Shown one piece after another: positions 26,760-36,408 of a stretch of DNA of 64,000 bases. The notes under the pieces were generated by a model. The model did not search any database and was not told the origin of the DNA. It was given only the letters and a program-made list of their open reading frames with translations. Each line of letters begins with the position of its first letter. The stretch's first letter is position 1. The stretch is from NCBI GenBank assembly GCA_023954195.1, contig JAMLIK010000005.1, positions 62,001 through 126,000 on the forward strand, given 5' to 3'. Source of the stretch: Xanthobacteraceae bacterium (GTDB lineage: Bacteria > Pseudomonadota > Alphaproteobacteria > Rhizobiales > Xanthobacteraceae). Position numbers and translations under genes: made by a program.

Positions 26760-27362
26760 ATGGACAAGAAGCAGCCGCATCCGCTGTTCAAGCTGGCGAC
26801 CGAATTGGGGCCGCTGCTGATCTTTTTCTTCGCCAACGCCAAATTCAACCTGTTCGTCGCCACCGGCGCTTTCATGGTGGCGATCGTCGCGGCGCTGGTT
26901 GTCTCATGGATGGTGACGCGGCACATCCCGGTGATGGCGCTGGTCACCGGCGTCATCGTGCTGGTGTTCGGCACGCTGACTTTGGTGCTGCACGACGAGA
27001 CCTTCATCAAGGTCAAGCCGACCATCATCTACGGCCTGTTCGCGGCGATCCTCGGCGGCGGGCTGTTGTTCGGCCGCTCCTTCATCGCCGTGCTGTTCGA
27101 CCAGATGTTCAACCTGACGCCGGAGGGCTGGCGCAAGCTGACCTTGCGCTGGGCCCTGTTCTTCGCCGCCATGGCGCTGCTGAACGAGGTCATCTGGCGC
27201 ACCCAGAGCACCGACTTCTGGGTCGCGTTCAAGGCGTTCGGGGTGATTCCGATCACCATGGTGTTCGCGATGCTGCAAATGCCGCTGGTCAAGCGCTTCA
27301 GCCGCGAGCCGGAAACGCTGGAAGCGAGCGACGCCCGCGAGGGCGATATCGGCAAGGGATGA
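26760..27362 (+). CDS. ispZ: Septation protein A family (YciB/IspZ), inner membrane
   Basis: The 200-residue protein has five membrane segments, starting with '[20 protein letters not shown]', then around '[16 protein letters not shown]', '[16 protein letters not shown]', '[16 protein letters not shown]' and the C-terminal pair, with '[13 protein letters not shown]' and '[12 protein letters not shown]' signatures of the family. The family is linked to cell envelope integrity and septation; the older name IspZ persists in annotation. It is two bases after ftsY, and its TGA overlaps the trmD ATG (ATGA). Confidence 0.9.
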   Translation: MDKKQPHPLFKLATELGPLLIFFFANAKFNLFVATGAFMVAIVAALVVSWMVTRHIPVMALVTGVIVLVFGTLTLVLHDETFIKVKPTIIYGLFAAILGGGLLFGRSFIAVLFDQMFNLTPEGWRKLTLRWALFFAAMALLNEVIWRTQSTDFWVAFKAFGVIPITMVFAMLQMPLVKRFSREPETLEASDAREGDIGKG

Positions 27363-28108
27363 GCTTCGTGCGACAAGGCACCTGGCGCGCGACGGTCCTG
27401 ACGCTGTTTCCCGGCATGTTCCCCGGCCCGCTCGGGGCCAGCCTCGCCGGGCGGGCGCTGGCGGGCGGCCTGTGGGAGCTGGAGGCGCGCGACATCCGCG
27501 CCGCCGCCACCGACAGGCACCGCAGCGTCGACGACACCCCGGCCGGCGGCGGCCCCGGCATGGTGCTGCGCCCCGACGTGCTCGCCACGGCCATCGACCT
27601 GGCCGCCGTCGCCCCCGACCGGCCGCGCCTGGTGATGAGCCCGCGCGGTCGGCCATTGACCCAGTCGCGGGTCGCGGAGCTTGCGGCGGGGCCCGGTCCG
27701 CTGATCGTCTGCGGCCGGTTCGAGGGCATCGACCAGCGGGTCATCGACGCCCGAGGTCTGGAGGAGGTCTCGGTCGGCGACTACGTGCTGTCGGGCGGCG
27801 AGATCGCCGCCATGGTGCTGCTCGACGCCTGCGTCCGGCTGTTGCCGGGGGTGATGGGCAAGCCGGAATCGGGAACCGAGGAGAGCTTTTCGTCGGGACT
27901 ACTGGAATACCCACAATACACCCGTCCGCAACTGTTCGAGGGCCGGCCGATCCCCGAAGTCCTGCTGTCCGGCGACCACGCCAAGGTCGCGGCGTGGCGG
28001 CGGGGGGAGGCCGAAACCCTGACCAGGACCCGCCGTCCGGACCTGTGGGCCGCCCTCGGCGACGGCCCCGGACGCCAAAAAGGACCAAAAAGCGCGACAG
28101 ACGGGTGA
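27359..28108 (+). CDS. trmD: tRNA (guanine37-N1)-methyltransferase
   Basis: The 249-residue SPOUT enzyme methylates G37 of tRNAs with a G at 36. Motifs are '[15 protein letters not shown]' near 12, '[15 protein letters not shown]' near 60, '[15 protein letters not shown]' near 115 and the knot '[18 protein letters not shown]' near 138, then '[11 protein letters not shown]' near 182. The start overlaps the ispZ stop (ATGA). In most bacteria trmD lies directly after rimM; here rimM is 9 kb away on the other strand, while rplS still follows trmD. Confidence 0.95.
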   Translation: MSFVRQGTWRATVLTLFPGMFPGPLGASLAGRALAGGLWELEARDIRAAATDRHRSVDDTPAGGGPGMVLRPDVLATAIDLAAVAPDRPRLVMSPRGRPLTQSRVAELAAGPGPLIVCGRFEGIDQRVIDARGLEEVSVGDYVLSGGEIAAMVLLDACVRLLPGVMGKPESGTEESFSSGLLEYPQYTRPQLFEGRPIPEVLLSGDHAKVAAWRRGEAETLTRTRRPDLWAALGDGPGRQKGPKSATDG

Positions 28109-28214
28109 CAACGGCTTTGCTTTGCCGTATAGGACCGCCCAATCCGCGCTTCAGGATTAGGAATTTTCACGCAGCCGCCCGGACGGGCTGGCGCGCCGCC
28201 GATGGAGTTTTGCA

Positions 28215-28604
28215 ATGAATATCATCCAGCAGATCGAAAAAGAGCAGTTCGACAAGCTGTCCGCCGGCAAGACCATTCCGGAATTCGGCCCCGGCGATAC
28301 CGTGATCGTCAACGTCAAGGTGGTCGAGGGTGAGCGCACCCGCGTCCAGGCTTATGAGGGCGTCTGCATCGGCCGCTCCGGCGGCGGGCTCAACGAGAGC
28401 TTCACCGTGCGCAAGATTTCCTACGGCGAGGGCGTCGAGCGCGTGTTTCCGCTGCTGTCCCCGATGATCGACTCGATCAAGGTGGTGCGTCGCGGCAAGG
28501 TACGTCGCGCCAAGCTGTATTACCTGCGCAACCTGCGCGGCAAGTCGGCCCGCATCGTCGAGAAGAAGCAGGACCGCGCCCAGCCGGCCGCCGCCGGCCA
28601 GTAA
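28215..28604 (+). CDS. rplS: 50S ribosomal protein L19
   Basis: The 129-residue protein shows L19 signatures '[19 protein letters not shown]', '[19 protein letters not shown]', '[19 protein letters not shown]' and '[20 protein letters not shown]'. It sits at the 30S-50S interface. It lies 106 bases after trmD, keeping that ancient pair, and is followed by a strong terminator. Confidence 0.97.
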   Translation: MNIIQQIEKEQFDKLSAGKTIPEFGPGDTVIVNVKVVEGERTRVQAYEGVCIGRSGGGLNESFTVRKISYGEGVERVFPLLSPMIDSIKVVRRGKVRRAKLYYLRNLRGKSARIVEKKQDRAQPAAAGQ

Positions 28605-28626
28605 TCTCCGTCGCGTTGCGATGGCG

Positions 28627-28655
28627 AAAAGCGCGGGCCGGTCCCGCGCTTTTTT
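28627..28655 (+). terminator. Rho-independent terminator after rplS
   Basis: The 8-base stem AGCGCGGG (28630-28637) / CCCGCGCT (28643-28650) with a 5-base loop is followed by a run of T to 28655 and preceded by A residues. Confidence 0.88.
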
Positions 28656-28692
28656 GTTGCGCGAGCGGATCGTAGCCTTGCCGCCGGCCGCG

Positions 28693-28722
28693 TTGTCGGC
28701 ACGGTCGCGCCTGTGCTAGGAT
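28693..28722 (+). promoter_or_regulatory. Possible sigma-70-type promoter for leuC
   Basis: TTGTCG at 28693-28698 and TAGGAT at 28717-28722 are 18 bases apart, just after the rplS terminator. The leader to the leuC ATG would be about 170 bases. No leucine-rich leader peptide is evident. Confidence 0.4.
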
Positions 28723-28899
28723 ATGGAATGGTTCCAGATCGCAAACAGACCGTTGCCCGGATCGTGCTCGACGACCGCGCGCGCCTGCCGTGGCGCTTCT
28801 TCGGCCGGCGGACGACGACATCGCTCCTCGCGAACTGACGTCCGGCGCTCCGCGCCGATCCCCGAACCACGTCATTTCCTTAATCCAAGGCCGACAATC

Positions 28900-30315
28900 A
28901 TGTCCGATTCGAAATCCGCCACCACGCTGTACGACAAGATCTGGAACGATCATCTGGTCCACGAGGCCGAGGACGGCACCTGCCTGCTCTACATCGACCG
29001 CCATCTGGTTCACGAGGTCACCTCGCCGCAGGCGTTCGAGGGGCTGCGCACCGCCGGCCGCAAGGTCCACGCGCCGGAGAAGACGCTGGCCGTGGTCGAT
29101 CACAACGTGCCCACCACCGACCGCTCCAAGCCCAATCCCGATCCGGAAAGCGCCGAGCAGATCGCCGCCCTGGCGCAGAACGCCAAGGATTTCGGCATCG
29201 AATACTATAACGAGTTCGACAAGCGGCAGGGCATCGTCCACGTCATCGGCCCGGAGCAGGGTTTCACCCTGCCCGGCACCACCATCGTCTGCGGCGACAG
29301 CCACACCTCGACGCATGGCGCGTTCGGCGCGCTGGCGCATGGCATCGGCACCTCGGAGGTCGAGCATGTGCTCGCCACCCAGACGCTGATTCAGAAGAAA
29401 GCAAAAAACATGCGCGCGATCGTCGACGGCAAGCTGCCGGACGGCGTCACCGCCAAGGACATCATTCTGGCCATCATCGGCGAGATCGGCACCGCCGGCG
29501 GCACCGGCTACGTGCTCGAATACGCCGGCGAGGCCATCCGCGCGCTGTCGATGGAAGGCCGCATGACGGTCTGCAACATGTCGATCGAGGGCGGCGCGCG
29601 CGCCGGCCTGATCGCGCCGGACGAAATCGCCTACGAATTCCTGAAAGGCCGCGCCAAGGCGCCGAAGGGCGACGCCTGGGATGCGGCGCGGCGCTACTGG
29701 GACACGCTGCGCAGCGACGAGAGCGCGCATTTCGACCATGAAATCCGCCTCGACGCCGCTTCGCTGCCACCGATCGTCACCTGGGGCACCTCGCCCGAGG
29801 ACGTGGTCTCGATCACCGGCGTCGTGCCCGACCCCGACAAGATCGCCGACGAGGCCAAGCGCATCTCGAAGCACCGCGCGCTCGACTACATGGGCCTCAA
29901 GGCGGGAACGAAGATCACCGACATCAGGCTCGACCGCGTCTTCATCGGCTCCTGCACCAACGGCCGCATCGAAGACCTGCGCGCCGCGGCGAAGGTCGCC
30001 GAGGGCAAGACCGTCAACGGCCACGTCAACGCCATGATCGTGCCGGGCTCGGGCCTGGTGAAGGAACAGGCGGAAGCCGAGGGCCTCGACAAGATCTTCA
30101 TCAAGGCCGGTTTCGAATGGCGCGAGCCGGGTTGCTCGATGTGCCTGGCGATGAACCCGGACAAGCTCGCGCCGGAGGAGCGCTGCGCCTCGACCTCGAA
30201 CCGCAATTTCGAGGGCCGTCAGGGCTTCAAGGGCCGCACCCATCTGGTGTCGCCGGCGATGGCGGCGGCGGCGGCGATCGCCGGCCATTTCGTGGACATC
30301 CGCGACTGGCGCTAG
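28900..30315 (+). CDS. leuC: 3-isopropylmalate dehydratase, large subunit
   Basis: The 471-residue subunit, with LeuD, isomerises 2-isopropylmalate to 3-isopropylmalate in leucine synthesis. The aconitase-type 4Fe-4S cysteines are in '[12 protein letters not shown]' near 348 and '[12 protein letters not shown]' near 409; '[20 protein letters not shown]' lies near 131. ATG 28900 gives the usual start '[15 protein letters not shown]'; an upstream in-frame extension has no conserved features. leuD is not in the window. The gene has its own promoter, separate from rplS. Confidence 0.96.
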   Translation: MSDSKSATTLYDKIWNDHLVHEAEDGTCLLYIDRHLVHEVTSPQAFEGLRTAGRKVHAPEKTLAVVDHNVPTTDRSKPNPDPESAEQIAALAQNAKDFGIEYYNEFDKRQGIVHVIGPEQGFTLPGTTIVCGDSHTSTHGAFGALAHGIGTSEVEHVLATQTLIQKKAKNMRAIVDGKLPDGVTAKDIILAIIGEIGTAGGTGYVLEYAGEAIRALSMEGRMTVCNMSIEGGARAGLIAPDEIAYEFLKGRAKAPKGDAWDAARRYWDTLRSDESAHFDHEIRLDAASLPPIVTWGTSPEDVVSITGVVPDPDKIADEAKRISKHRALDYMGLKAGTKITDIRLDRVFIGSCTNGRIEDLRAAAKVAEGKTVNGHVNAMIVPGSGLVKEQAEAEGLDKIFIKAGFEWREPGCSMCLAMNPDKLAPEERCASTSNRNFEGRQGFKGRTHLVSPAMAAAAAIAGHFVDIRDWR

Positions 30316-30341
30316 AGACTCTCCCCGAAAGCGGAAGATCC

Positions 30342-30486
30342 GGTCATCCGTGTCCCGGACGCGATGCAGCGCGCAAGCGGTGCATCGCAGAGCCGGGACC
30401 GTATCGGCGGCGTCGCCCGCGACGGTCCCGGATCAGCGAAGCGGCACGGCGCTGACGCTTGTGCCGCGTCGCATCCGGGACACGGG
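30342..30486. repeat. Long palindromic repeat downstream of leuC
   Basis: The left end 'GTCATCCGTGTCCCGGACGC' and right end 'GCGTCGCATCCGGGACAC' are inverted, with inner AGCCGGGACC / GGTCCCGGATC arms. It lies between convergent leuC and the MFS gene. Confidence 0.6.
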
Positions 30487-30511
30487 CAGTTTCGCGTTGC
30501 TCCGCCAAAAA

Positions 30512-32206
30512 TTAGTGGCTGCCGCCCACCGGCGTCGCGGCCGGCAGCACTTGCACCGCCGCCGCCGCGATGCGGTCAGGCGAGCTTTCCTTCCAGCGCA
30601 CCGAGCCGAACGGCCGCTCCAGCATCCGGCGAATCTTCACCGGCTCCAGCCCGTGATGGAATTTCATCGCCCGCAGGTGCAGCTTGCGTTCCGACTGCGT
30701 CGCGCGATTGCGCTGGCGCAGATAATCGTTCCAGGTCGGGCAATGATAGCGTTCGGTCCACAGTTGCGGATCGGCGATGTCGCGGGCGATCGACCAGCCA
30801 TAGGCGCCGTTGCGCTTGCGGCTGAGCTGGACCATCTGCATCAGCCGGTAAAAGGTGCGGGCGCGGTTGAGATCGACGCGGTATTCGATTTCGACGATGA
30901 TCGGCCCGCTGCGCCCGGTAAGCCCCAACCGAACCTCGGGGTCCGCCAGCATGTCGGCGGCCTCGTCGCGGCCCTCGACCGAGGGCATCCGCATCCATAG
31001 CCCCAGCACCGGCGAGACGAACATCGCGGCGCCCGACACCAGGAGCGCGCCCTCGACGCCGATGCCGTTGGCGAGATGACCCCAAATCCAGCTTCCGATG
31101 CCGATGCCGCCGGCGGCGGCGGCCTGAAACGCCGCCAGCGACCGCCCCGCGACCCAGCGCGGCGCCGACAGTTGCACCCCGATGTTGAACAGCGCCACCG
31201 CCAGCATCCATACCGCGCCGGCCACCACCAGCGCCGCGGCGGTCAGGATCGCCATCTTGCTGACGGCGACGGCGGCGATGGCGAGGCCCATCACCAGCGC
31301 GCACAGCCGCACCGCCGTCTCGCCGTTGACGTATTTGCGGATCCTGCCGATGCTGAGCGCGCCAACCACCGCGCCCATGCCGAAGGCGCCAAGCATGATG
31401 CCGTAAGTCTGGGCGCCGCCATGCAGCAGGTCGCGCGCCACCAGCGGCATCAGGGCGGAGATCGAGCCGCCGGTGATGCCGGTCACCAGCGTCCGCCCGA
31501 GCACGATGCGGATCGCGGGCGAGTTGGCGATATAGCGGAAGCCCGACACCATCGCGCGCGGCAACTGCTCGCGCGGCAGCCGCGACGGCTCGCTGACGCG
31601 GCGCCACAGGAACATCGCGATCAACAGCGGCACGTAGCACAGCATGTTGGTGGCGAAGGCCGCGACCGCGCCCGCCGCCGCCACCACGATGCCGCCGATG
31701 GCCGGGCCGAAACTGCGCGCGATGTTGTAGCTGATGCCGTTGAGCGCCACCGCCGAAGGCAGTGTTTCCGCCGGCACCTGCTCGGCCACCGAGGCCTGCC
31801 ATGCCGGACCGAACAGCGCCATGCCGCTGCCGACGAGGAAGCAAAACCCCAGTAGCAGGTTCGGCGTAATCATCCCGCTCCACGCCAGCGCCGTCAGGCC
31901 GGTCGCGCCGGTCAGGGCGATCATCAACGATATCAGCCCGACCTTGCGCCGGTCGTACATGTCGGCGATGGCGCCGGCCGGCATCGAGATCAGCATCACC
32001 GGCATCATCAACGCGGTCTGCACCAGCGCCACCTTGTCGGCGGCGGATGTCATCTGCGTCATCGCCCAGGCCGCGCCGACGCCCTGAATCATCAGGCCGA
32101 GATTGGAGAGCAGGCTGGCGAGCCAGATCCGCCGGAACAGCTTGATCCGCAGCGGCGCGGCAAGACCGTTGGCGGCGGGCGTCGATGGTTTCGGCGGCTC
32201 GGTCAT
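30512..32206 (-). CDS. MFS exporter of the MFS_3 (EntS-like) type
   Basis: The 564-residue protein has a transporter part (about residues 20-420) with the usual paired bundles and the loop-2/3 motif 'AGAIADMYDRRKVGLISL' near 80, 'GPAWQASVAEQVPAE' near 135 and a repeat of helices after a central loop. A soluble C-terminal extension (about 430-564), ending in 'MLERPFGSVRWKESSPD', matches the extended form of the MFS_3 family. The substrate is unknown; some relatives export siderophores or drugs. It diverges from the P450 gene, 263 bases apart. Confidence 0.82.
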   Translation of the reverse strand: MTEPPKPSTPAANGLAAPLRIKLFRRIWLASLLSNLGLMIQGVGAAWAMTQMTSAADKVALVQTALMMPVMLISMPAGAIADMYDRRKVGLISLMIALTGATGLTALAWSGMITPNLLLGFCFLVGSGMALFGPAWQASVAEQVPAETLPSAVALNGISYNIARSFGPAIGGIVVAAAGAVAAFATNMLCYVPLLIAMFLWRRVSEPSRLPREQLPRAMVSGFRYIANSPAIRIVLGRTLVTGITGGSISALMPLVARDLLHGGAQTYGIMLGAFGMGAVVGALSIGRIRKYVNGETAVRLCALVMGLAIAAVAVSKMAILTAAALVVAGAVWMLAVALFNIGVQLSAPRWVAGRSLAAFQAAAAGGIGIGSWIWGHLANGIGVEGALLVSGAAMFVSPVLGLWMRMPSVEGRDEAADMLADPEVRLGLTGRSGPIIVEIEYRVDLNRARTFYRLMQMVQLSRKRNGAYGWSIARDIADPQLWTERYHCPTWNDYLRQRNRATQSERKLHLRAMKFHHGLEPVKIRRMLERPFGSVRWKESSPDRIAAAAVQVLPAATPVGGSH

Positions 32207-32469
32207 GCGGGTCGGTGCCTGATACCTGTGATTGTCCGTGCCGGGCGGCTCTGAGTCGGCGGGGTCGGAAATCTAGAGTCGAATGTCGGCGCGAGGCAAG
32301 CCGGGCGTGGGGCGAGGCGGGAGCCGGCCGCCGTCGATGGCCGATTCTCACCTCGCGGGATCTGGATAGAGTTATTTTCGCGACCCCCTTCCCGAAGCCC
32401 CGAGAATACCCAGATCGTAGCGTCGGATCGCCGTCCGCAGCGAACATCTCTCACCCGTGAGGCCGCACC

Positions 32470-33861
32470 TTGAGCATTGCCGAAATCATCGATCCGCCGG
32501 TCGGTCGTCCGCCGCTGGTGCCGCCGTTCCCGCCGCGCGCGCCCGACAACATGGGCCGGCTGGCGCGCATCGCCGCGATTCGCAAAAGCACCATCGCAAG
32601 CTGGGGCCAGCGCGCCTATGAGGACGATGTCATCCGGGGCCGCTTCTTCGGCCACGGCAGCTTCATCCTCAACACGCCCATGGCGATCCGCCATGTGCTG
32701 GTGGAGAATTACGAGAACTACACCCGCACGCCGGCGGCCTTCCGTGTGCTGCGCCCGATCCTGGGCCAGGGCCTGCTGATCGCGGAGGGCCGCGACTGGA
32801 AACACCAGCGCCGCACGCTGGCGCCCGCCTTCACGCCGCGCGCGGTGACGACGCTGGTGCCGCACATGGTGTCGGCCATCGACGAGACGGTCGCGGCGCT
32901 CGACCGGCGGCGCGACGCGGCGGTGGACCTGCGCGAGGCGATGCAGCGCATGACGCTGGAGATCGCCGGCCGCACCATGTTCTCGTTCAGCATGGCGCGG
33001 CACGGCGCGACGCTGCGCGACTTCGTCATCGAATACGGCTCGCGGCTGGCGCGCCCGCATTTCTTCGATCTGGTGCTGCCGCTGGGCTGGCCGAGCCCGC
33101 AGGACATTTCGCGCGCGTTCTTCCGCAAGCGCTGGACCCGCTTCATTCAAGCGCTGATCGCCGAGCGCCGCGCCGCCGGCAAGGCCGACGGCGCTCCGCC
33201 CCGCGACCTGTTCGAACTGATGGAGGCGGCGCGCGATCCGGAAACCGGGCAGGCGTTTTCCGACGAACAGCTCGGCGATCAGGTCGCCACCATGATCCTG
33301 GCCGGCCACGAGACCACCGCGACGGCGCTGTTCTGGTCGCTCTATCTGCTGGCGCTCGACCCCGCGACGCAGGATCGCGTGGCGGCGGAAGCGCGTGGCC
33401 TTGCCGCCGGCGACAGCGCCAGCATCGAGCGGCTGCCGTTCACCCGCGCGGTGATCGACGAGACGATGCGACTCTATCCGCCGGCGTTCCTGATCGCGCG
33501 GGCCGCCGCCGGCCCCGACACCCTCGGCGACGGCCTCGAAGTCGCCACCGGCGACGTCATCCTGATCGCGCCGTGGCTGCTGCACCGGCACGAAAAGCTG
33601 TGGCGCGATCCCGACGCCTTCGTCCCGGAGCGATTCGCGGCAGGCAGCACGCCGCCCGACCGCTTCGCCTATCTGCCGTTCGGCGTCGGCCCCCGCGTCT
33701 GCATCGGCGCCCATTTCGCCATCGTCGAGGCGACGCTGGCGCTCGCCAGGATCATCGGCGCGTTCCATGTCGAACGCGACGACGATATCCCGGTGATGCC
33801 GATGGGCGTCGTCACCACCCAGCCCGACCGCTCGCCGCCGTTCCGCCTGGCTCGCCGCTGA
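32470..33861 (+). CDS. Cytochrome P450
   Basis: The 463-residue haem monooxygenase has the I-helix oxygen-activation motif 'MILAGHETTATALFW' near 280, the ExxR pair in 'VIDETMRLYPPAFLIAR' near 335, and the haem-thiolate loop 'YLPFGVGPRVCIGAHFA' with the ligand cysteine near 411. It is soluble (no membrane anchor). The start is TTG 32470, with a GTGAGG about eight bases before. Substrate and redox partner are not shown; no ferredoxin is adjacent. Confidence 0.93.
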   Translation: MSIAEIIDPPVGRPPLVPPFPPRAPDNMGRLARIAAIRKSTIASWGQRAYEDDVIRGRFFGHGSFILNTPMAIRHVLVENYENYTRTPAAFRVLRPILGQGLLIAEGRDWKHQRRTLAPAFTPRAVTTLVPHMVSAIDETVAALDRRRDAAVDLREAMQRMTLEIAGRTMFSFSMARHGATLRDFVIEYGSRLARPHFFDLVLPLGWPSPQDISRAFFRKRWTRFIQALIAERRAAGKADGAPPRDLFELMEAARDPETGQAFSDEQLGDQVATMILAGHETTATALFWSLYLLALDPATQDRVAAEARGLAAGDSASIERLPFTRAVIDETMRLYPPAFLIARAAAGPDTLGDGLEVATGDVILIAPWLLHRHEKLWRDPDAFVPERFAAGSTPPDRFAYLPFGVGPRVCIGAHFAIVEATLALARIIGAFHVERDDDIPVMPMGVVTTQPDRSPPFRLARR

Positions 33862-33997
33862 CGCGCCAAGATGACAAAACCGTCATGCCGCGATCCGGAA
33901 CCCGAAATGGATTGCCACCGTTGCATTTTCGGGCCATAGAGCGCGGCCCCTCGCCGCCGCGCCGTTGGGCCACCCACGGACAACCACGGACTCCCGG

Positions 33998-34483
33998 ATG
34001 CTGGATAAACTCCGTCAGTTCATCGCCGAGGTCGCCGCGCCGCTGGCGCCGGACAATCGTCCCTTCAGCGACACCGACTATCGTCTCGCCGCCACGGCGC
34101 TGCTGATCCATGTGGTGTCGCTGGACGGCGAACCCTCCGAGGTCGAGAAGCAGAAATTGCACGCGCTGCTGCAATCCCGCTTCCGGCTCGATCCGCCGAC
34201 CGTCGCCAAACTGATCGCGGCGGCGACGCTGATGGAGGGCGAGGCGGTCGACCTCTATCACTTCACCAGCGTCATCATGCGCTCCGTCGACGAGGAGGGC
34301 CGCAAACGCATCGTCGAAATGATGTGGGAACTGGTCTACGCCGACGGCAATGTCAGCGAGTTCGAGGACAACGTGATGTGGCGGGCCGCCGACCTGCTCG
34401 GCGTATCGTCGCGCGATCGCATCCAGATCAAGCGCCGGGTCGCCCGCGACAGTTCCGAGGACATCCCCGACCCGACCGCCTGA
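33998..34483 (+). CDS. TerB-like tellurite-resistance/co-chaperone domain protein
   Basis: From ATG 33998 the product has 161 residues. It shows the TerB-like helical bundle: 'ALLIHVVSLDGEPSEVEKQK' near 35, 'LMRSVDEEGRKRIVEMMWEL'-type helices (here 'IMRSVDEEGRKRIVEMMWEL', about 92-111) and 'VYADGNVSEFEDNVMWRAADLLGV' in parts near 112-135, with the acidic D-G-x-x-x-x-x-E metal-like loops twice. TerB-like domains occur in many proteins unrelated to tellurite. Its role is unknown. ATG is favoured over an upstream start that runs into spacer. Confidence 0.82.
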   Translation: MLDKLRQFIAEVAAPLAPDNRPFSDTDYRLAATALLIHVVSLDGEPSEVEKQKLHALLQSRFRLDPPTVAKLIAAATLMEGEAVDLYHFTSVIMRSVDEEGRKRIVEMMWELVYADGNVSEFEDNVMWRAADLLGVSSRDRIQIKRRVARDSSEDIPDPTA

Positions 34484-34596
34484 CCCGGCATGAGACTTGA
34501 ACCCACCGGCGATTTGCCTGACTGTTTCGTCGCCAACCCATCACCCGGACCTTGCGACGACGGCCGCGACCGTCGGCCATTCAAGAGCGTGACGCC

Positions 34597-35373
34597 TTGA
34601 GCACCTGCGTAACCTTGATCACCGGCGCGTCGTCGGGCATCGGCGCCGACCTCGCGCGCATCTTCGCCGCGAACGGGCATCGTGTCGCGCTGGTGGCGCG
34701 CCGCGACGACCGGCTTGAGGCGCTGGCCGCCGCGATCGTCGCCGCGGGCGGCGCGCCGCCGCTCGTCATCCCGTGCGACCTGACGCGGCCGGACGCCGGC
34801 GAAGTGATCGCCGCGACGCTCGACGCCGCCGGCGTCGAGATCGACATCCTCGTCAACAACGCCGGCTTCGGCCTGTTCGGCCCGGCGACAACGCTCGACC
34901 GCGCCAAGCAGCTCGATATGGTCGCGGTCAACATCCGCGCGCTCACCGATCTGTCGCTGCGTTTTTCGGACAGCCTGATTCGCCATCGCGGCGGCCTGCT
35001 CAACGTCGCCTCGATCGCGGCCTTCCTGCCGGGACCGGGCATGGCGGTGTACTACGCCACCAAGGCCTATGTGCTGTCGCTCAGCGACGCCCTGCACAAC
35101 GAACTCGGGCGACACGGCGTCCGCGTCACCGCGCTGTGCCCCGGCCCGGTGCCGACCGAATTCCAGGCGCGCGCCGGCTTCACCTCCGGCGTCGATTCCG
35201 CGATTCTCAACGTCAGCGCCGAGAGGGTGGCGCTGGCCGGCTATCACGGCTTGACGCGCGGCAAGCGGGTCGTGCTGCCGGGGTTCGGCGTGCGCGCGAT
35301 CCCGTTCATGCTGCGTTTCGTGCCGCGCGGCTTCGTGCTGACGATGGTCGGCCTGATCCAGCGTGGCCGCTGA
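34597..35373 (+). CDS. Short-chain dehydrogenase/reductase
   Basis: The product of about 258 residues has the SDR cofactor motif 'LITGASSGIGADLARIF' near 8, 'VNNAGFGLFGPA' near 85, the catalytic Ser/Tyr/Lys region 'NVASIAAFLPGPGMAVYYATKAYVLSL' (in two parts near 132-155), and 'CPGPVPTEFQARAG'. Only TTG starts are available; TTG 34597 has AAGAG upstream, and TTG 34552 is an alternative. The C-terminal hydrophobic segment 'GFVLTMVGLIQ' is common in membrane-associated SDRs. The substrate is unknown. Confidence 0.88.
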   Translation: MSTCVTLITGASSGIGADLARIFAANGHRVALVARRDDRLEALAAAIVAAGGAPPLVIPCDLTRPDAGEVIAATLDAAGVEIDILVNNAGFGLFGPATTLDRAKQLDMVAVNIRALTDLSLRFSDSLIRHRGGLLNVASIAAFLPGPGMAVYYATKAYVLSLSDALHNELGRHGVRVTALCPGPVPTEFQARAGFTSGVDSAILNVSAERVALAGYHGLTRGKRVVLPGFGVRAIPFMLRFVPRGFVLTMVGLIQRGR

Positions 35374-35488
35374 CCGCCTTGTTTCGGCCGGCTTGCTCCG
35401 GTTGATGGCGCGCTCATGAAAAATTTACCAACCCGGATAATTCTCGATCCGGAATGAGCGCGCGCGACGCGCGAGGCACCAGCGCACG

Positions 35489-36271
35489 ATGTCGATTCGC
35501 CTGACCAACTTCGAGAGCGCCACGGGTTTCGAGGCCGGCGACCGCCGGCCGGTGCTGGTGCTGCTGCATCAGGACTCCTCGACGCCGGGGCGGGTGGGCA
35601 ACGCGCTGCGCGCGCTTGGCTACGCGCTCGACATCCGCAGGCCGCGCTTCAACGATCCGCTGCCGTCCACGCTCGACGATCATGCCGGCGCGATCGTGTT
35701 CGGCGGCCCGATGAGCGCCAACGATTCCGATGCCTTCATCCGGCGGGAAATCGACTGGATCGGCCTGCCGCTCAAGGAGCGGCGGCCCTATCTCGGCATC
35801 TGCCTCGGCGCGCAGATGCTGGCGCGGCAGCTTGGCGCCACCGTCGCGCCGCATCCGCAAGGGCGGGCGCAGATCGGCTATTATCCGATCAGGCCCACCG
35901 CCGCCGGCCGCGCGCTGTGCGGGCCGTGGCCCGCCCATGTCTATCAATGGCATTGCGAGGGCTTTACCCTGCCGCGCGGCGGCGAACTGCTCGCCGAGGG
36001 CGATGAATTTCCGATCCAGGCGTTTCGCGCCGACACCGCGTTCGGATTGCAGTTTCACCCTGACGTCACCCACGCCATGATGCATCGCTGGACCACCCGT
36101 GGCGCGGCCCTGCTGGCGCTGCCGGGCGCGCAGCCGCGCGCGGCGCACTTCGCCGGCCGGGCGGTCCACGACCTCGCGGAGCGCACCTGGCTGACGGCTT
36201 TCCTGCGTAACTGGCTGCGCCACGACCGCGCCCACGCGGCCGACATCGTGCCCGCCCAGGCGGCCGAGTGA
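35489..36271 (+). CDS. Class I glutamine amidotransferase-like protein
   Basis: The 260-residue protein has the GATase class I fold with the nucleophile elbow 'YLGICLGAQMLARQLG' (Cys near 105), 'IVFGGPMSANDSD' near 70 and the His in 'GLQFHPDVTHAM' near 190. The third catalytic residue is Asp in 'HPDV' where most relatives have Glu. It is a stand-alone GuaA-like amidotransferase of the kind often annotated as GMP synthase-like. The acceptor is unknown. No partner synthetase is adjacent. Confidence 0.83.
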   Translation: MSIRLTNFESATGFEAGDRRPVLVLLHQDSSTPGRVGNALRALGYALDIRRPRFNDPLPSTLDDHAGAIVFGGPMSANDSDAFIRREIDWIGLPLKERRPYLGICLGAQMLARQLGATVAPHPQGRAQIGYYPIRPTAAGRALCGPWPAHVYQWHCEGFTLPRGGELLAEGDEFPIQAFRADTAFGLQFHPDVTHAMMHRWTTRGAALLALPGAQPRAAHFAGRAVHDLAERTWLTAFLRNWLRHDRAHAADIVPAQAAE

Positions 36272-36408
36272 GACGATCCAGGTTTTCACCGCTTGAAACG
36301 CTCGACCGTCATCGGAAATTGCAGCATCGTCGTCCATGACGGGCTGCTTGCCAATCGGGCGCGGCCGAAAGCCGAAACACCCCCGACACCACGTGACAGG
36401 AGCGCGCG

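Noticed and set aside
28477-30288. Open frame of 603 codons on the minus strand across leuC
   Set aside because: LeuC iron-sulfur motifs settle the coding strand; the antisense product has no domain.
30576-32447. Open frame of 623 codons overlapping the MFS gene on the same strand
   Set aside because: It is an Arg-rich shifted frame; the real frame shows membrane helices and family motifs.
33998-34483. Tellurite resistance operon
   Set aside because: Only a single TerB-like domain gene is present, without terC, terD or other partners; such domains are common outside tellurite loci.
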